Below, one piece after another: positions 61,072-64,000 of a stretch of DNA of 64,000 nucleotides. The notes under the pieces are model-generated. The model did no database searches. It had not been told where the DNA came from and was given only the letters and a program-made list of their open reading frames with translations. Position numbers and translations under genes: made by a program. The DNA comes from Nocardia vulneris. GTDB lineage: Bacteria; Actinomycetota; Actinomycetes; Mycobacteriales; Mycobacteriaceae. The stretch's first letter is position 1. Every line of letters begins with the position of its first letter. The stretch covers positions 248,001 to 312,000 of the forward strand of contig NZ_BDCI01000004.1 of NCBI RefSeq assembly GCF_001613425.1, given 5' to 3'.

Positions 61072-63312
61072 GTGATGTCAGAGGCGGCGGTCGAATCGCG
61101 GGCGAACGTTCGCACCTGGGCAGCGGTGACCACGCTCGGCGTGGCGCTGGGCTACGCGGCTGTGCTGCTGGGCAATCCGCGGCACTTCTACACCGACGAC
61201 ACCGAGGCCCAGTACGCGCCCATGTGGGTCATGATGGGCCGCTACCTGCGGGAGGGCCGGTTCCCGGCGCTGGTGCCGTGGGAGTGGATGTCGGGCAACT
61301 ACTCGCTGGAGGAAGCGGGGATCTACAACCCGCCCCAACTCCTGGTCGACGTGCTCGCGCCCTCGTTCGACAATCTCGCCGTCTATGCCACCGCGGTGAA
61401 ACTGGTCTTCTCGATCATCGCCGCGCTCGGTGTCTTCCGGATCTGCCTCGCCTACGGTTCCCGGCCGCAGTGGGCGGCGGTGGCGGGTGTGGCCTTTCCG
61501 CTGAGCGGCTGGTTCCTGTTCTTCGACGAATCCAGTTGGGCCACTTCGCTCACCGGCACGGCCTGGATGGTGCACGCCTGGGCGTCCGCGGTGCGCTACG
61601 CGCGTGGGCGTAGCGGGCCGATACCGACCGTTGTCTTTCTGTACCTGGCGATTTCGGTGCAGTACGTTTTCCCCGCGGTGGAAGCCGCCCTGATGATCGT
61701 CGCGGTGGCGGCGGGCGAGGTGCTCTACCAACGACGATGGGCCCCGGCGACAAGGTTGCTGCTCGCGGCGGGCTGCGCGGGACTGGCCGGACTCGCGACC
61801 TATCTGCCGAGCGTGCTCGCCTCGCCGATCACCTGGCGCGGCGACGAACGCATCCTCAACGATCCGTTCCTCACGGTGCCGTGGTCGGAATCGCTCAATG
61901 CCAGTCTGCCGAGCACGGTTCCGGCGTTCACCGGCTGGTGGGGTTACGTCCAACCGCTGCCGATGGTCTACATCGCGTGGTTCCTCATTCCCGCCCTGGC
62001 GTTCATCGACTGGCGCGCGGCGCGGGCCGCCGCGCGCGAGCTGAGCGGGGCGGCGCTCTTCGCGACCGCCGTGCTGATGTGGTGCGCGGGGCCCGGGCAG
62101 ATCGGCCCGCTGCGCTGGCCCGCGCGGGTGCTGCCGATGGTGGCGATCGCGCTGCTGGTGCTGGTGTGCGTATTGCTCAGCCGCTACGGCACGTTCGAGC
62201 AGTGGCGGCGCCGCGGGGTCGCCGCCGCGGTGCTGATCGGACTGCTGTTCGTGCGGTCGTTCGCCGCGGGGCCACACCAGGTCGTGTGGCATCTCGTCGC
62301 GGCCGTGGCCGTCGCCGCGCTGGGGGCGGCGACGGTCTGGCTGATCCGCACCAGGGGTGTGGCGATGGCCTGTGTGCTGGCCATCGTCGCGATGTTCCCG
62401 ATCGCCTACTGGCAGGTGAGCGGCGCACCGCCGACCCCGTTGTCGTACGGATTTCCCGAACGGCGCTCGGCCATGAAGGCGGCGTTCCCCCGATTCGACG
62501 GGGTCACACTGCAACTCGCCGACCGCGGACTGCTCCGGCCCGAGGACAAGTCGCTCGCCGGGGCCTACAGCTCACTGGCTTTCGGCAACTACGCCAAGAA
62601 CATGAACCTGGATTACGTCAACGCCTACACCCCGATCGGGCACGCGGCGTTCAGCGCGCTGCTGTGCATGGGCTGGGACGGGAGCACCTGTCCGGACGCG
62701 TACCGGCGCGCGTTCGCGGTCGAACCAGGCACGGGCAGAACGATTGTCGATCTGATGAAGGTCGATCGTGTGGTCCTGCAACGCGCGCAGTATCCGGAGA
62801 TCGGCCGCACTCCTGCGCCGCCCGGCTGGCAGTGGGTCGACTATCCGGGGCACGAACGCTACATCTGGGTGCTCGAACGCACCGACGGACTGCTCTCCAC
62901 CCGCAACGGCTTGATCGCCGATGCGCAGGGCGCCACCGCGATCTCGACCGAACGCACCAGCGTCACCAGTCGTATTCGCGTCTCCTCGGTGCACGGCGGA
63001 CGGGTCGTCTTCGCCCGGCTGGCTTGGCCCGGCTACCAGGCGACGCTCGGCGGGCGTGAGCTAGCCGTCGACAAGCTCGCGGGAACCTTTGTGTCGGTGA
63101 ATATTCCGGCGGGTACCGAGAACGCCGAACTGATCCTCACCTGGCGGCCTTCGGCCTGGCAGGCCGGTCTCGCCGCCGCACTGGCGGGCCTCGCCGGAAT
63201 GTGCTGGCTGCATTGGGCCTACCGGCGCCGGCGACGGCTCGACATCGGTGCCGCGCCACCGGCGCATCGGACACCCGACGAGCCCGACCGCGAACTGACC
63301 GCGGTGTCGTGA
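61072..63312 (+). CDS. Large polytopic membrane protein (YfhO/GT-C-like)
   Basis: A 746-residue protein with about 10-12 membrane helices in the first 450 residues, an extracytoplasmic C-terminal domain (about 460-680) and one last helix near 690-710. The first loop contains YTDDTEAQYAPMW; an acidic D-D/E motif in the first loop is typical of GT-C polyprenyl-phosphate-dependent glycosyltransferases and YfhO-like proteins. A sugar-transfer role at the envelope is an inference. GTG at 61072 or ATG at 61075 starts the gene. The Ddn-like gene follows 19 bases later. Confidence 0.75.
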   Translation: MMSEAAVESRANVRTWAAVTTLGVALGYAAVLLGNPRHFYTDDTEAQYAPMWVMMGRYLREGRFPALVPWEWMSGNYSLEEAGIYNPPQLLVDVLAPSFDNLAVYATAVKLVFSIIAALGVFRICLAYGSRPQWAAVAGVAFPLSGWFLFFDESSWATSLTGTAWMVHAWASAVRYARGRSGPIPTVVFLYLAISVQYVFPAVEAALMIVAVAAGEVLYQRRWAPATRLLLAAGCAGLAGLATYLPSVLASPITWRGDERILNDPFLTVPWSESLNASLPSTVPAFTGWWGYVQPLPMVYIAWFLIPALAFIDWRAARAAARELSGAALFATAVLMWCAGPGQIGPLRWPARVLPMVAIALLVLVCVLLSRYGTFEQWRRRGVAAAVLIGLLFVRSFAAGPHQVVWHLVAAVAVAALGAATVWLIRTRGVAMACVLAIVAMFPIAYWQVSGAPPTPLSYGFPERRSAMKAAFPRFDGVTLQLADRGLLRPEDKSLAGAYSSLAFGNYAKNMNLDYVNAYTPIGHAAFSALLCMGWDGSTCPDAYRRAFAVEPGTGRTIVDLMKVDRVVLQRAQYPEIGRTPAPPGWQWVDYPGHERYIWVLERTDGLLSTRNGLIADAQGATAISTERTSVTSRIRVSSVHGGRVVFARLAWPGYQATLGGRELAVDKLAGTFVSVNIPAGTENAELILTWRPSAWQAGLAAALAGLAGMCWLHWAYRRRRRLDIGAAPPAHRTPDEPDRELTAVS

Positions 63313-63331
63313 CCAGCCCGGAGGAGTAACC

Positions 63332-63790
63332 ATGTCCATCGCCGATTTCGGTGCCCGTCTGTTGCAGACCCGATGGGCGGTGCGTGCGCCGATCCTGCTC
63401 TACCGGGCGGGTCTCGGATTCCTGTTCGGCTCTCGCTTACTGATGCTCCAGCATGTCGGACGCCGCAGCGGCGCAGCACGATTCGTGGTGCTCGAGGTCG
63501 TCGATCGACCCTCGGCCGACCACTACATCGTGGTCTCCGGATTCGGCGCGAAAGCCCAGTGGTACCGCAACATTCAGGCCGAGCCCCGAGTGCGCGTCTC
63601 CACGGGCACGAAGCGCGCGGTCCCCGCCACCGCAACGCCGATGACCGACGCGGAATCGGCCGCCGCACTCGAGCGCTACCGCGCACACCATCCCCGCGCT
63701 TGGAAGAACCTGCGCGCCACCATCGAACGAGCCACCGGAGCGCCCGTCGGCACCTTGCCCATGGTCGAACTGACGTTGCAGGCGCACTGA
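63332..63790 (+). CDS. Ddn-family F420-dependent nitroreductase/quinone reductase
   Basis: A 152-residue split-beta-barrel protein of the deazaflavin-dependent nitroreductase family: LMLQHVGRRSGAARFVVLEV, YIVVSGFGAKAQWYRNIQAE and VRVSTGTKRAVPATA are the typical F420-binding and core segments. Ddn reduces quinones (and activates pretomanid in M. tuberculosis) with F420H2. Start ATG has GGAGGAG upstream, and it is probably co-transcribed with the membrane protein gene. Confidence 0.88.
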   Translation: MSIADFGARLLQTRWAVRAPILLYRAGLGFLFGSRLLMLQHVGRRSGAARFVVLEVVDRPSADHYIVVSGFGAKAQWYRNIQAEPRVRVSTGTKRAVPATATPMTDAESAAALERYRAHHPRAWKNLRATIERATGAPVGTLPMVELTLQAH

Positions 63791-63913
63791 CGCCGGACTC
63801 GACTACAGCCGCAGCGCATGGCATCGCGATCGGTCCCGCCGCCGCAAGGCGGATCATTGATGCGCACGGCGCGGGCGCCGGGTTCCGGGTCGCGGTGGCA
63901 GCGGGCGCGGTCC

Positions 63914-64000
63914 TTATTCGGGCTCGGCAGCGGTGCTGGGCGGTGCGGCACGGGTGAAGCGAATGAGGTCGCTCCATCGGTCGCCGCGGTCGTCCCGGAA
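63914..64000 (-). CDS. C-terminal end of a gene running in from the right
   Basis: The last 28 codons of a minus-strand frame are open to the window edge, ending FTRAAPPSTAAEPE and TAA at 63914-63916. The composition (DRWSDLIRFTR) looks protein-like. The family cannot be told from this piece. Confidence 0.4.
   Translation of the reverse strand, partial: FRDDRGDRWSDLIRFTRAAPPSTAAEPE

Overview
The window is high-GC actinobacterial DNA with strong third-position GC bias, many GTG starts and many ATGA/GTGA gene overlaps. Gene content (F420-type Ddn-family oxidoreductase, UMF1 transporter, oligoribonuclease followed by tRNA-His, lipid-anchored L,D-transpeptidase with HGC active site, DUF1707/DUF5709 proteins, many TetR/PadR/MarR regulators) fits the mycolic-acid actinomycetes. 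Nocardia or a close relative is my best guess, inferred from gene families rather than from a marker gene.

Left part (1-24.8 kb) is mixed chromosomal background: end of an amidohydrolase, TetR, a MerB-like protein, a VOC protein, a truncated threonyl-tRNA synthetase with an attenuator-like leader, small exported proteins, a 2,4-dienoyl-CoA reductase next to a PadR regulator with an obvious operator, a UMF1 transporter, an SDR, a tandem pair of diaminopimelate-decarboxylase-like genes of which the second has lost its PLP lysine, a HerA-like ATPase, oligoribonuclease, tRNA-His, a 1.3-kb non-coding island of repeats (17.85-19.15 kb), a short CoA-transferase, a GNAT, a family A DNA polymerase, an L,D-transpeptidase and tRNA-Lys.

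Middle part (about 27.3-56.2 kb) is a specialised-metabolite gene cluster that I cannot match to a described product. One arm makes 2,3-dihydroxybenzoate (class II DAHP synthase, isochorismate synthase, isochorismatase, DHB dehydrogenase) and loads it (DHB-AMP ligase, free-standing aryl carrier protein). The other arm is a complete mevalonate pathway (HMGS, HMGR, MVK, PMK, MVD, type 2 IDI) plus a polyprenyl diphosphate synthase. A UbiA-type membrane prenyltransferase can join the two. Tailoring candidates are a KASIII-like acyltransferase with an altered active site, an adenylosuccinate-lyase-like enzyme, a cytoplasmic penicillin-acylase-like Ntn hydrolase, a GNAT, a 2[4Fe-4S] ferredoxin, a siderophore-interacting-protein-like flavin reductase, an exported protein and a 641-residue protein of unknown family with a His cluster. 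An MMPL transporter is the likely exporter. A StrR/NovG-type ParB-fold regulator and a TetR regulator flank the cluster. A shared operator-like motif (GACA-N3-TGTC) lies at the TetR gene and at four cluster promoter positions. An FAD/NAD(P)-binding protein at 25-27 kb may or may not belong to it.

Right part (56.7-64 kb) returns to background: an exported CocE/NonD hydrolase, a DUF5709 protein, a small exported protein, MarR, a large membrane protein, a Ddn-family oxidoreductase and the end of another gene.
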